A stretch of DNA of 64,000 nucleotides from positions 577,001-641,000 of the forward strand of contig JACVVK020000091.1 of the NCBI GenBank assembly GCA_018292915.2. The letters are read 5' to 3'. Origin of the DNA: Batillaria attramentaria (lineage: Eukaryota; Mollusca; Gastropoda; Batillariidae). This document shows, piece by piece, positions 1-13,470 of this stretch (position 1 is its first letter; the number at the start of each line of letters is the position of its first letter). The translations under genes were made by a program, and so were the position numbers. A model generated the notes under the pieces. That model was not told where the DNA came from. It made no database searches and was given only the letters and a program-made list of their open reading frames with translations.

Positions 1-624
1 CTCTGAAAGCTCCGTGCCCTGATCGTATCAGTAGGATGCTGTCGATTTGGGCTCATGTCAGTCATAGCAACACTACGGCTATCATTTTGCTCGTGTCTAA
101 AAGATACACCCCGCAGGTCGTTTAAGCTCACAGACCGACCTAGGCTTATAACGGTGACTGACAAGAACATTCAGATGTGTGCATAATATGAACCATTTTG
201 GGACTGTCGCTGCTAAGATATCAGCCAAAACGTGAGCCAAAACATGCACATGACATGCCGAACACTTCACTTGCAAGTGAAGTGACGCGTTTCTGTATCA
301 GACTATAACTACGGCCGGCCGTCTCAGTGCAAGTGGCACGTGGTCACTGGCAACATTACAAATTTACAAATCTCTGAAATACATTCTGGGAGGACCACTG
401 ACTCAATACTGCCAGCATCTGTGCAAAACACGTTTTTGTGTGAGTTGCTCGTCCTGCCAGGTTTCATTGCGTATCCCACCAGCCGCCACTAATATCTGAA
501 GAAGACTTCTGAACCCCTGACAGTGCCACAAAATCACACAAAGAACTTGAAAAAAAAAAAAAGTATTACTGAAGTGACTGGAATTCATCCGAATTAAAAT
601 ATTCTGAAATAAGCAGCGAGATAC

Positions 625-693
625 CTTCTCCTGGTAGTTGACAATTTCGTGCCACGTGTCCTTTCCGCCGATAATTTTGAATTCTCCGTCAAT
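625..693 (-). CDS. USP exon 4
   Basis: 69 nt, phase 0 on both sides, acceptor TTTCAG and donor GTATCT. It encodes [20 protein letters not shown] then QEK, matching the USP beta-3 strand with its GG(K) turn and the helix leading to the conserved 'I..a......D.ivmG.rG' region, which must lie further left. I saw no following exon in 1-600. Confidence 0.8.
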
Positions 694-1163
694 CTGAAAC
701 ACACAAAAATGTCGACACCTGAAATCAGGTTCATGTCCAACAGTTCGTGCAATGCACGTCTACTGTAAGCCACAAAAGGCAGGGAATTTTCTTTTCAACT
801 GTGTTTTATTAATCTCTACAGCCGCTCATGGTTTTAGGCTTAAAAAGTTAAAAAAAAAAAAAAAATGTTCTCACGGTAACTGCTCTAATGATGTCAAATG
901 ACGAGTCAGTGTGACTGAAAATGCCTACCTTTACACACACTGAGAAATTTAAGTCTCATGCTGTACGATAAAATGTCATGACATGAGGGGTTTAAGTGCA
1001 AGCTAGTGCGGGGTGACATCACCAAACCAGCTGTGCACCACTACACGGCTGCAGTATTTCACACGAAGCCTGTAATGGGATGCTAAGTTTTAGAACCGCT
1101 GACAAATTGATGGCTCTCCCTCCTTCTAGCTGAAGGAAATGAAACTACGAAAAAGAGTTAAAT

Positions 1164-1219
<56 letters not shown>

Positions 1220-1437
1220 CTGTTGTGACCAGGGGGGGGGGGAGGAGGGGATGGGGGGGGGGGAGAGAGAGAGATGTTGTGACCAGAGTGGGAGTCGGGG
1301 GAGGAGGGGCGGAAGGGGGGGGGGAGAGAGAGGTCTGTTGTGACCAAGCGGGGGAGGAGGGGATGGGGGGGGAGAGAGAGAGAGAGAGATGTTGTGACCT
1401 GGGTGGGAGTCGGGGGAGGAGGGGCGGAAGGGGGGGG

Positions 1438-1476
<39 letters not shown>

Positions 1477-2975
1477 GTTGTGACCAGTGTGGGAGTCGGG
1501 GGAGGAGGGGCGGAAGGGGGGGGGGGGAGAGAGAGAGAGATGTTGTGACCAGTGTGGGAGTCGGGGGAGGAGGGGCGGAAGGGGGGGGGGGAGAGAGAGA
1601 TAGATCCTGGACAAGATTCAATCAATTTCTGCATCCTGCAGTCATTTTTTCGCCAATCGATGGCTGGGTTGGTGACCTCTCCTCTCTGTGACCCGACAGA
1701 CTAACTACTTGATTTCAGAGCGGGCTGTGACCCGACCGCCGTAATTTATAATGAATACATACATGTTTCACACTCCCAACCACAAAATCAATAGGTAAGG
1801 CTGCCTGCTTCCACGCGAGAGAACGTCAAATATTCAGTGTTGTTGCTATCTACACCGTTAGAAACCAATAGTTTCTGGAAAGTAACCCCCCCCCCCCATC
1901 TCCCCCCCCCCCGGCTACTCCTCCCCCCCCCCCCCCGACTCCCACCCTGGTCACAACAGACCCCTCTCTCTCTCTCTCTCTCTGGTATATCAATAAAGCT
2001 TTTTCCAACATTAGCGATGCTGAAACAGCTGTACACATATTTAATTTATTTACATAAGTTATCGAGAGATAGACAGAAACACCGACAGAGAAGGGTTTGT
2101 CATTTGACTGGTTTCTTTGAACTGTAATCTTTGGGGACTGTTATCCAAATTCTTCAACTCAAAAGCCCATGCCTGACATCGGTTCACCACTGAACAATGG
2201 AACTCAATTCAAATTCAAAACATCTTTATTGTCCAGAAAACAACCGGAAAATTTCCTTCTGGTGCCCGCACTGCACAGTATAAAATAATAATAATAATAA
2301 AATGTGCAGAGCGGGTGACCAAGGGTCAGCAAAACAAGAGTTGCGCCCCTCTCTCTCAAGCTGAATGTATCGCACTGAACATGCAACATCGTGCAGCAAA
2401 ATTACTGCCTCCTGCCACATCAACACACTCTCGACTGTCGATGAGGTCAGCATAAGAAAATTACAATGGCTGACTGCTGTTCTCAGCACCAGACGATCTG
2501 TATTTCATATTCACGCACCATAAAGGGATTTCGAGAGTAAGATCAGAAAACCGACTGTAAAACTAAGTGACATACCCAGTCACACAGCAAACGGTATCCG
2601 ACAGCCACCTGTGATAACAGGGCAAAAGCCTTTGGCATCACTGAGCTCAGGGCAAAGAAAGCACTTTTGCACTGGACTCTTTGAACAGAGAGATCAAAGG
2701 GCACCTAACATGATTATCACGTTCGCCTAGGACTGTATGTTATATTTCGTCAGCTGGGCCACCTGATTTGAGACAATGATTGTGCCTTCTCCTGTTTGTT
2801 TGGGATACGTTTCAGTGCCAGTATGGACAATACCGCAAAACGGACAGAACTGACACTAAACGCAATATTATGCAAACTGTATGCCTGATATGCCTGTATG
2901 TCTTCAAACCAACATGGTCTTCTCTGGGCAAAAGGATGGTAATACAGTATGATAAGACGTTTAAAAGCTTAGACC

Positions 2976-3006
<31 letters not shown>

Positions 3007-6000
3007 ACTTTCCTGAATCCACCCCTATCCCGAAGGAAGCGACTCAGATGGTACTAAACTATACTACACTATGTTATAAAAGTGTACCAACTGACCTGAC
3101 CTTTAGTGGGCAGACGAACTGTGATAAAACAGAAGTTTCGGAAAGTCCCCTTCCTCGGCCTCCCAACCACAAGCGGCCCCTACGCCCTCGCAGACGGACG
3201 CGAAGACACTAATTAGACCCTCCCCCGCACCCTTAAAAAAAAATCCTGCAGACCACGGGCTGCCACTGATTACTCTGGGCTGACGGTGTCAATGTGACTT
3301 CAGGGCTGGAGAGGCAAAGCTCGTGCATCAGTATGCGAACGAAGGAAATGAAAAATGTCCGCATGGCCTGAAGCGGACTAGCGGCACCCAGTGCGTATGA
3401 CAGGTTGGCCGCGAGGCAAGAGGGTCGCCAATAACCGATGACTTATGGCTCCGATCCGCCACTACCGGGATACCAAGGGAAGTCCAGTGCAGGATCCTTT
3501 GACACAACGTGAACAAGCAAATGCACAACCCCCAGACAGACTACTGTAAATATCACCGTCTGCGAAAAGGATGAAAATAACGAAATTCAGTGGGAGGTGG
3601 CAGTGGTCAAACTTACTCCGTCTACCACAGCAAAGAGCGGCTCTCTTCTCTTACCGTGACACACACGATGGCAAAATCGGGCTGACGCTCTGCGCTGAAA
3701 TTACCGTTTCAGTTGCTCTCTCCTAGCTCTTCCCAATTTGCACATGTATTCCCGATCCTCAATACGTGCCTAAAGCGTTTATTGTAAAGTGCTTACTTGA
3801 ATAAAACCCATTTCAGAGAGAGCGACTACTGTCAGACCAATGTGGAAATGTACCAGATATCAAGCAGTCAGGACCTAAGTGGCAAAGCGGGTCGGAATGC
3901 CTGTTAGACCTCCAGAGAGAGATCAGGAGGACCGGTCTGCAATCATCCAGATTGACTGGAGGGGCAAAGGGTATTATCCTCGAGTGCCAGTGTCCCCAGA
4001 ACCTAGCACTGAGTCGAAACGTCTGCGAGTGCAACAGGCAAGTAGTCAGCACGGTGTCTAGTCAATATGGACGGCAGTTTTACCGGTGCAACTTTGATTC
4101 AAACTGATGTTTCGGCGACGACTGCCACCCAGAATAAACAATGATGGCATGCGCAATTCAGGTCTTAGCCTCAATTCGTATCTATGGCGTGTCGCGTAAG
4201 AACAGCGATTTTCCGAAAAAGTTGCACCCCAACACCGAGTGTTTACATTTTCAGATGTGAAGAGCACCGAGCGTTCCAAACGGATTTCGGTTTGTCGGTG
4301 TGACATCAGTAAATGGGCCGTTTACCAGATAACGACTCTGACTAACACGTTGCCACACCGTGCACACGTGCGCATGCGCATATTTTGCGTAAGGGCAATA
4401 GTTGTCAAAAGCTTTGACTCGAAGTAGCATCAGGAACACTCCCGTCCCTTCGTCACTTGGAACCCCCCCCCCTCCCTCCTCCTCCTCCTTCCACACACAC
4501 ACACACACCGTGCTCGGGTTCACTGTTTGACAGGAAAGAGGACAATTTCGGTCGCTTTAGACGCCGCGTACAGCCTGGGCCCTGGGGACCGTCTACAGAC
4601 AGAGCACCCCACCTCCCAGTTTTCTAAAAAGCTAGACAGTGGCTTCTTCCACCGAAAAACGGCCGGGTTCATATTTGTGTGCATCAATCAGGACTCGCAG
4701 GAAACCGCTTGCGGATAAGGGTCGTGATAGACAAGAGGTCATGGCCTGCTTGTCATGAAGTCCGCTGAAGACGTTGTCACGCATCATCGATCAAGCGGAA
4801 CTGCGGCCTGGAACTGGGCAGCGAGCAATCTATCTTTACCCAATAATACATGAGTGGAATGCTCCGCTGTCGTTTTGAGATAAGAAACCCCAAGTTTAAC
4901 TAACTCACACTGATGATCTTTTGGCGAACGCTGTTTCCGGTTTACCACCCCAGCAGTCTGGAACTCGCTTCCTGCTAGCGTGAGACAGCAACCTACTCTG
5001 TCATATTTCAAATCAGAACTTAAAACTTATCTATTTCCACTTGCCTTAAACTGATTCATATTAACTTGGGACCTGCTGTTTTAAGTGCGTATGAGTGATG
5101 TGTGAATGCGCAATCAGTTGATGTAGTTTCAAGAATTGCGCTGTATAAATATAACTACTACTACTACTTATTATCATCATCACCACCACCACATCATCAT
5201 CAATACCATCATCGACATCACCATCTAAATGCTTGCATGGATTCGACGCACCAAACGCCCGCAGTGACTGAAAAGAAATCTCTGGAAAACCCCTTGATAC
5301 CAAGCGCGGTGTTGCTGAGCCATGAGTGAGACTGGTGATATGCAGCAGTGACATGCAGAAGTGATATGCAACACCGCTGATAACACTTTCAGCAAACAAC
5401 TGGCCCATCTCAGTGTAGCTGTCGATAGCCAGTTTAAACGGGCTAGTGCCATCTTTGATAAGCCAACTTTGGTTTGAATTGCAACACTTTCGTGAGTGCG
5501 CCTATGCCGGCGCTCGAAACACTATCTTCATGATTAGTACAGCTCTCCATGCGATACAGTGCTGTTTACACTTCGCGGGAGCGGTCGAACATTCAAATTC
5601 CACGACTGTTGTTACACTACTAGAGCGCTCAGTGTGGTCGCCGCGTCATTGAGTACGCTTCTGTTGGCTCAGTCCCAGTATTACAGACGCTGTCACTGAC
5701 CAGGGCCCGCATGTAAAACTCGAGGTTGCTTTAACTCACGGCTACGGGCCTAACCCAGACTAGGACAAAAGAAACAAAACAAACAAAAAATAAATAGAAA
5801 AAGGAAGCGAACAAAGGAAGAAAAAAATCCTTCTATAACAGCCTAGAATGGACCCGCTTCCTGATTAAAATAAAAACAGAAAATTTAACCCTTGAGCTAG
5901 TTTAGTTCGAGCCCTAACCTCGACTTTTACACGCGGGCCCAGATGTCAAAGTGGTGTGATGACAGATCGAAAACAACTCAGAACGATCTGTGAACATAAA

Positions 6001-6627
6001 AATGGCAGCATTAGCCTTTTTAAAAGCTGCCCAAGTGCCCCGCAGGCGTATGACACAGACTGATGATAAAAAGATGTGTTTGAAAAAAAGAACCCGCCTC
6101 AAGGGGACGGACCTCTTACGCACAGACAGCTAGCTCGACATTGCCCAAAGCGAAACACAACCTGCCCTCTGGGAATACAGACAGGCTCATGTCAGCCGCG
6201 CTAGCTACGGGATGATGTTTCAAATGCAGATTATCAACGACGCCCTAATGCAGTTACATTCAGGGTTGTACTATGTCTCGGGACCGCACAAAAAGCTGCA
6301 TACTGTTAGCACATGCTGAACCTGACGGTTGAATTTGGACGCTGGCTGATGCGTGACTGACGCGGCGAGTTCGCGAACTGGAGACTGAAAGAGTGGATGG
6401 GTGGATGGCTGACGGTTTGCGCCTGCAGTCCAAATTTAAATTCAAATAGTTGTTGCTGCGGCCATCGGCCCGTTACAAAGCACATATGCAAACATTTACC
6501 GTGGGATTACTATCACTACCTGTTATTAGCATTTTGGAAACAAAATACAAAGCATACAAAAGATACAAGGGCACCTTGCGTCACGGTTCTGGAAGTTACG
6601 AACACTGCAATCTATAATTATGCACGC

Positions 6628-6669
<42 letters not shown>

Positions 6670-7183
6670 ACTCACTCACTCACACACTCTCACACTCTCT
6701 CACTCTCTCACTCTCTCACTCTCTCACTCACTCACTCACTCACTCACTCACTCACTCACTCACACACTCACACACACACTCACTCACACACTCACTCACA
6801 CACTCACTCACACACTCACTCACACACTCACACACACACACACACACACAATGTGCACACGCACAAGCACGCACGCCTGGAGTTAATGATAGCGATTTCA
6901 AAGGCCAGAAAAAAAGGTTCTAAACAAATGTCGGCCTTATTCGAACCTGCCACCTTCTGATGTACCCTCCAGCGGTCAACCTGTAGAGTTGCCTGACTCC
7001 CCGAAACAGAGAAAGAACACGCACAAGAAACAGAATGTAGAGAAGTTCACGAGCAAAACAGTCCCTACCTGGTAGTCGTTCATGAGTTTGGTGAACTTCT
7101 CCTCAATGGCCTTGATCTTGCTGTCCTCCTTCAGTTTCAGCTCGTGCATGTGGCCTGGGCTCGGTCCTACACACACACACACA

Positions 7184-7252
<69 letters not shown>

Positions 7253-10200
7253 GCATTCGTCTGCAGGCTGCAGGACACTGATAGTTTGGGGGGCATGTAG
7301 TAGCTACGCTAAATACAGTACAAAATTTTTGCCCCTTTTGAAATTTGTGTGCAGAAAAAAAAAAATGGCAATCTGGGGCTTTTTGTTGGCTTTGTAAATA
7401 CGTTTCATGCCAGGTAATAGTAAAATTGGGGGAAAATGAGACATGGCTTGTGGACTGTTTGTATTCATGTGCGGCTGGCACAAGAGCCAGCAGACAACAG
7501 AGGAATGAGGGGGTATGTGGTCGCTGCCGGCTAACATTGCCCAAAAACGGAATACTGGAATTTGTTGAAATTTACTCTACACATGAGTTTTGGGCTGCCG
7601 GATTTTTGTGATTGGGGGGGGGGGGGGGGGATTTTAAAGCATTTCTAGGGTGTCACATGCCGTCTCAGAGGAATATACAACGTTTTTCCTGAAGTTTGCA
7701 TCTGCGTCCTCTAGCCTCAGGAGGCATTTGTTTGCAGGTGTTCGATTCACGGAGGAAAAGAATTTCACATCTAAAACTTTACGAGCGAATACTGAGAGGC
7801 TAGCTATTAAAACTGCCGACATTAATTTGGCGTGACGTGTAAATTGCCTCGGCATCAGTGCACCTCACAGCGCATTAACGATCCATGACTAATCTCCCTT
7901 TAATTGACCCCTCCCCCACCACTTCCGTGTAGAAAGAGGGCACGTGGCTCCATTTTCAACTCTGCTCGGACTCAGTAAACTGTTCAGCAATGAATGTTCC
8001 CCTGTGGCCATTCGTTTGTTTCAGACAGTTGTAATAAAAGTAAGGTTTTGTGCCGGTTTCCCCTCCCCCCCCCCCCCCCGTTCTCTCTCTCTCTCTCAGG
8101 ACAAGATCAGTAGGAGGACACTGTACCTAATCTTACATCCTTGAAAAACAAAGTGTCATTCTCTCTCCTCTCTCTCTGAGCATTTTCTTTGTGCGGTAAG
8201 TTTTGCTTTTTGTTTTGTTTGTTTGTTTTGCGTAGTTCATTGTTTGGTGTATTTAAATAAAGATGTGTGTGTATATATTTATACGTCCTTCAGTTTTTCC
8301 ACCTTATGGCGAACATTCGCAATGGATGGTGTTCATTAATATTCAATCCCCTAAGGGGGGGGAGGGGGGGGGGGGAGGGGCCGAATAAAATCTTGACTTG
8401 ACTCTTTATCGACCAGCAAAGTCACCAGTGCCGGTCCATGGCACAAATCCACGACATCTTACCTCCATCCATAGGATGTACTTGACTCCAGGCATCAGAA
8501 GCGTGTATCACGTGCAACTTGTAATTAGGTCTGTGCACCTCTTTGGCATAATCTGAAACACATGTACCGAGACACATGTACTAAGTAAGTGGTGCTACAC
8601 AGTACGTAAGTAAGTACTGTATGTAGGTCGCACAACGAACGAACACGGAACATTGACTAGGCTAAAATAAGTTAGGGGAGAGGGGACGAGAGTGTTTCGG
8701 GTTGAAGGGGGGGGGGGGATGTCGTGGGATGGAGTGACGGACGAAGGTTCCGGCCTCGATAGAAGGCCATGGTAAGAATACTACAAGACAACCAGTTCGT
8801 TTCTTTGTTGGTATCTGGTTGTTTGTTTTGAATATTCTGGCAGTGTTTAACTTAGTGACCTTGTCAGACTGAATTTACACAAAACAAACATAAAAAGTAG
8901 GCTGACGGCGGAGACGGGGAAATGCGTCTAACAATGAATCATGGCAGCCGGATAACAACCGCCAAGGAAGTTGTCACAAAATCGCCGAGGAAAACTTGGC
9001 GTGGTCCACACCAGATTCTGGAACACACTGACATCGTCTTTTCTATTTGGCCCTCAGTTTGTGGTGCCATAACCGGCCTTCAGCCAAAACAGACCCACTG
9101 AGACCGAGTCTCACACTCAGTGGTCGTTTTCCCGAAGATTGACCCAACCGGCGTTAATTTAGGTTGTACTTTTAGGCGCGCTGGAGGCCGCGGGAAGGGG
9201 GGGGGGGGGCCTTCACTGGGCAAAGGGTCAGTCTACACCTCAGCTCGATTTATCACACATAATTTTGACGTACTGCACTTATTAATCTGTGAAACCATAT
9301 CAACACCTCTACTGATATTGGATAGTGTCACGACTCCAGTGTTTTCTTTGCTGCTGAAGGGCCTGAATAAACACACTGCCACCCTACCGCCAACGACGAG
9401 CGCTCTTAATGCAGTAAAAACCAAACAATCCTAGGACAATTTTCGCGCGCGCCGGCTGGCGCGTTGCATGAAAAGCAGGCGACCCAGTTAGCCACAAAAG
9501 ACATTCCTTTACTGCCGAGCACATGACACATGGCGAGGTGAAACAGAACTGTGACACTAGTTCTTTTGCAACCTGCTGAAGTGCTATCGGCTAGAAATGC
9601 GGTTAGTGTTGATACACTATGGAGCGTGCACTGTTTCCTAAGTCACGCAAGAAGTCGCTGGCTGGCCCCAAAAGAAAATATTTCTGTCAAAGGGACTAAT
9701 GTTACCCTTTGTTATGCTAACAGATCGTTCTGAGCTGTTTTCGTGGTATCTATCATCACACCACTTAGACACCTGGACAGTGACAGCGTCTGTAATACTG
9801 GCACCGAGCCAAGAGAAGCGTACTCGATGAGGCAGCGACCACACTGCGCGCTGTTCCAGTGTAACAACAGTCGTGGAATTTGAATGTTCGACCGCTCGCG
9901 CAAAGTGTGAACAATATTCTATCGCATTAAGAGCTGTACTAATCATCAAGAAATAGTATTTGGAGCGTACAGGCAAAAGTGTTTCAAAGCACAAGTTGGG
10001 TTAGATAGGCGGAATTAGCCTGTTGAAAGAATCATATGCTGTCAATGTAAAAGTACACAATTAAAGATGAGAAAGAGCAACAACTGGTTGGATGATTAAG
10101 GTGTAATATCCTTCTACACTATATTATAAGAGCAACATCCAAGAAGAGACAACGAAAAGAAAGCCAACACAAAAATTGGTTCCCAGCAGCGAATCGAACT

Positions 10201-11707
10201 CTCCACCGGAGCACTGATAATCCAAAAATCTTAACCTCGACGGTCCCAGGTTAACAGACCGACAATCGAACTGCGGGTATGGGTGTCTGGAGTTCTTCAA
10301 AGTTAGACGCAACGAAGAAATAAATGGGTGGCGATGTTCAAATATATCATGATTTGATTCCCATACGGAGTTCCAGCTTCCTAAGTGGCTTTTCCGCCAC
10401 CGTCAGCGGGGGCGCCTCTGTAGTCCTATGTGCCAACAGTCCCACGTGTCGATAGTCCCACATGTCGATAGTCCCACGTGTCGATTGCCCGGTGATTTTA
10501 CTCATTTTGTACGGGCAGTCCAAGCTTCCGATAGTCCTATGCTCGACAGTTCTACGTGTCGATATCCCTACACCCGAATTTCCCATCTGGGATCACAGAG
10601 ACGCATTTGAATTTTGAATTTGAATACACTTTTCGAGGTTTCCTTTTTGATTTCATACAGAGGCGACGATAGTCCTACTGGTCGATCGATACCGGTCGCT
10701 AGTCCTAGATTGTTCTAAAGCGCGTCCTTTTCGAATCATTGTTTGAGAAAAAAATCTTTCTGCCTCTCAGATTGTTAATGTTGAATGTATGGACTTTATA
10801 GCAACACGACTATCGACCGGACGGGGGAAAAACCTAAAGAAGCGTAGAACTATCGACTAGTAGGACTAATGATACTTAGGGCTGAAGATACTTTGAGTAC
10901 GTGTAGAACAATCAAGCGTAGGACTATCGACACGTAGGACTATCAACACGTAGGACTAATGTTACGTAGGGCTGAAGATACTAAAAGTAAGTGTAGGACA
11001 ATCGAGCGTAGGGTGGGTGGGTGTTTGGGGGTTTAACGTCCTTTTCCACCACATACGGGTGATATCAAAGACGGGGCAACGATGTAAAAGCAAAATATTT
11101 GGCCCAAGCCGGGATACGAACTCACGACCCGAGCATTTGAAGTCCAACGCTCTACCATTCGGCCACCCCGGCTCCTCCAATCGAGCGGAGGGCTATCAAC
11201 ACGTAGGACTAATGTTACGTAGGGCTGAAGATACTTTGAGTAAGTGTTGGACTATCGAGCGTACGACTATCGAGAATTCAAACTATCTACACGTAGGACT
11301 ATCGGCGAGGAACTATCGCAACGCAGGACTGTTGACATATAGGACTAAGAACACGCACCTGCATCTAGTTATGGTACTATAGACTGCCGAGGGGCCAGCG
11401 AAGCCAAGTCATGACGCAGTGCGTGCATGGCTGGGCCACTAACTACGCGTTAAATAAGTGTAAGACCAGGTGTACAGACGGTAAACCTAGGGTCATGTAA
11501 GGTGGTTGATCGATTAGTAGCGCGTCTGTACAAGGTAGGAGTAAAAATAACATTGGTAGGTTGCCAGTCGGGCCAGTGACCGAAACTGAGGCAAGTACAC
11601 CGGACGAAAGTGAGCAGGCCCGGCACCCGTAGGAATTGTACAGTAAGACTTAAACAGCACACTGACTGAAAGAAGGCGAAATCACACATGGACAGGAATT
11701 ACGAGGG

Positions 11708-11754
<47 letters not shown>

Positions 11755-13418
11755 TGTGTGTGTGTGTTACCAACACTAAGTTAGCCCACAATAGCAATGC
11801 TCGGGGTCGTGAGTTCGATTCACATCTGGAGGCGAACAAATTCTGCTGAATGTTTTCACGTTGTACGCCATTGATATCATCATTACGAGGAGGAAAAGGA
11901 CGTTAAATCCGTTAAATCCAACCCAACAACCACCACCACCCCACCCCCCCCCCACACACACACACCCATTCAAACCCGTTACACCCAAATACTATCCCCT
12001 ATTTATAGGCTAGTCCCTCCTTAAAAAAAAAAAAAAAACAAACTGATCCACTTTTTTCCCCCCATACGTCTTCGGCCATCTGACGCGTACTTCATTCGTT
12101 CTACTTAACACATCTCGTGCAGATAATGGCAGGACATGAACAAACACACCATCTATCATCCAAAACTAAGCTAATAGTTCGTAATTTATCCACGTCAACC
12201 ACAACTTGACCACAGTCCCAGGTAGAAGGCATAGCAGGCCTCGGAAACACTTGATCTTGGGACAAACCTTTGGCGTGGTTGGGCTCTTTAAGGAGTGTCA
12301 TGTAAACGAAAAATATTCAATACCCGGTCAAGGACGACACTAAATATCTTACAAGTTTTATCAGTTGTTTGGGTGCACAAGGACACGTCTCTGGCGTGTT
12401 TGGGTCCTTACTCGTCAAAGAAACAGGGGCGCCTTCTTAAAGAAGAAAAAATTCCCCAACAAGTCAATGGGTCCAGATGGAACTGAATATTTTACAAGTG
12501 TCCAATAGCTGTAGTAGCGTTTATTGCTCACGAGATCAATGGATTTCTTAGTGCTTAGTGGCAGTAGTAGCAGCAGCAGTAGCGGTAGAACGAGCAGACA
12601 CACAAAACATTGTATTGTTCACTGCCCATTGTAAACTTACTCTGTTTTTAAATCATCAAAACGAAAGGGGCTGCCAGCCAGTCAGAACTTGAAAAGATCT
12701 GAACACCAAGGTTCACTCTTAGAGTTAGAGGATAACAGACGAGACAGAGAAATTTATTCCCAAAGTTTTCTGCTGAAGAGCCTTTACCGAGAAAAAACAA
12801 AACAATACACGGACAGCGCTATACTTATCCTGATCTGTTCATGGACAGCAGCGACAATGGATGTTGTCAAAAGGAAATTAATGTGATAAGCACGTTTCGC
12901 ACGTTTTGGCCCCGTATGCGAAAATCAGGCAATATTAAACGGATCCTTAACCGGGCGGCTCTTGCTGCAGGCAAAATTGAGTATAATCAAAGGTGCAAAC
13001 ACCCCAACGAAGCCAAAATAAATCCACAGACAAATTAATTGTGATTTTTTTTAAGTGATGCCATTCGTGCACAATCCCAAACTGACTTGTTAAGAATTGA
13101 ATTCCAACAGAATGAGCGTGGTGCTTAGGATCACGTGAACTGCCCAGGCCCCTAAGGAATGTCGTTCACACGAAACATGAGATTCTGTTATCCTAAGTCT
13201 ATTTTAATGGTGCACCTCCTGGTTTGGGAAATACCGGAAAGCGCACAGACTCTGGCCGACAGCAGCCCAACACGCAAAATGCGAACCCGGCTGTGGCAGG
13301 AAAGAGCCAAATGTCTGACAACTCTGAAGCAGCGTGTATGATTCAAGTGTGGTCAATATTAGTGTATGAACACGAAAACTACTTGCATGCTACAAAAAAT
13401 ATCAATACCAAACAGGTT

Positions 13419-13470
<52 letters not shown>

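Noticed and set aside
1126..1634. Overlapping Ser/Leu/Pro and Arg/Glu open frames
   Set aside because: All arise from the (GA)n/G-rich minisatellite; they are open in several frames at once, as expected for simple repeats.
9120..9434. 104-codon plus frame
   Set aside because: Contains a poly-G tract and no recognisable motif; length is within chance expectation for this window.
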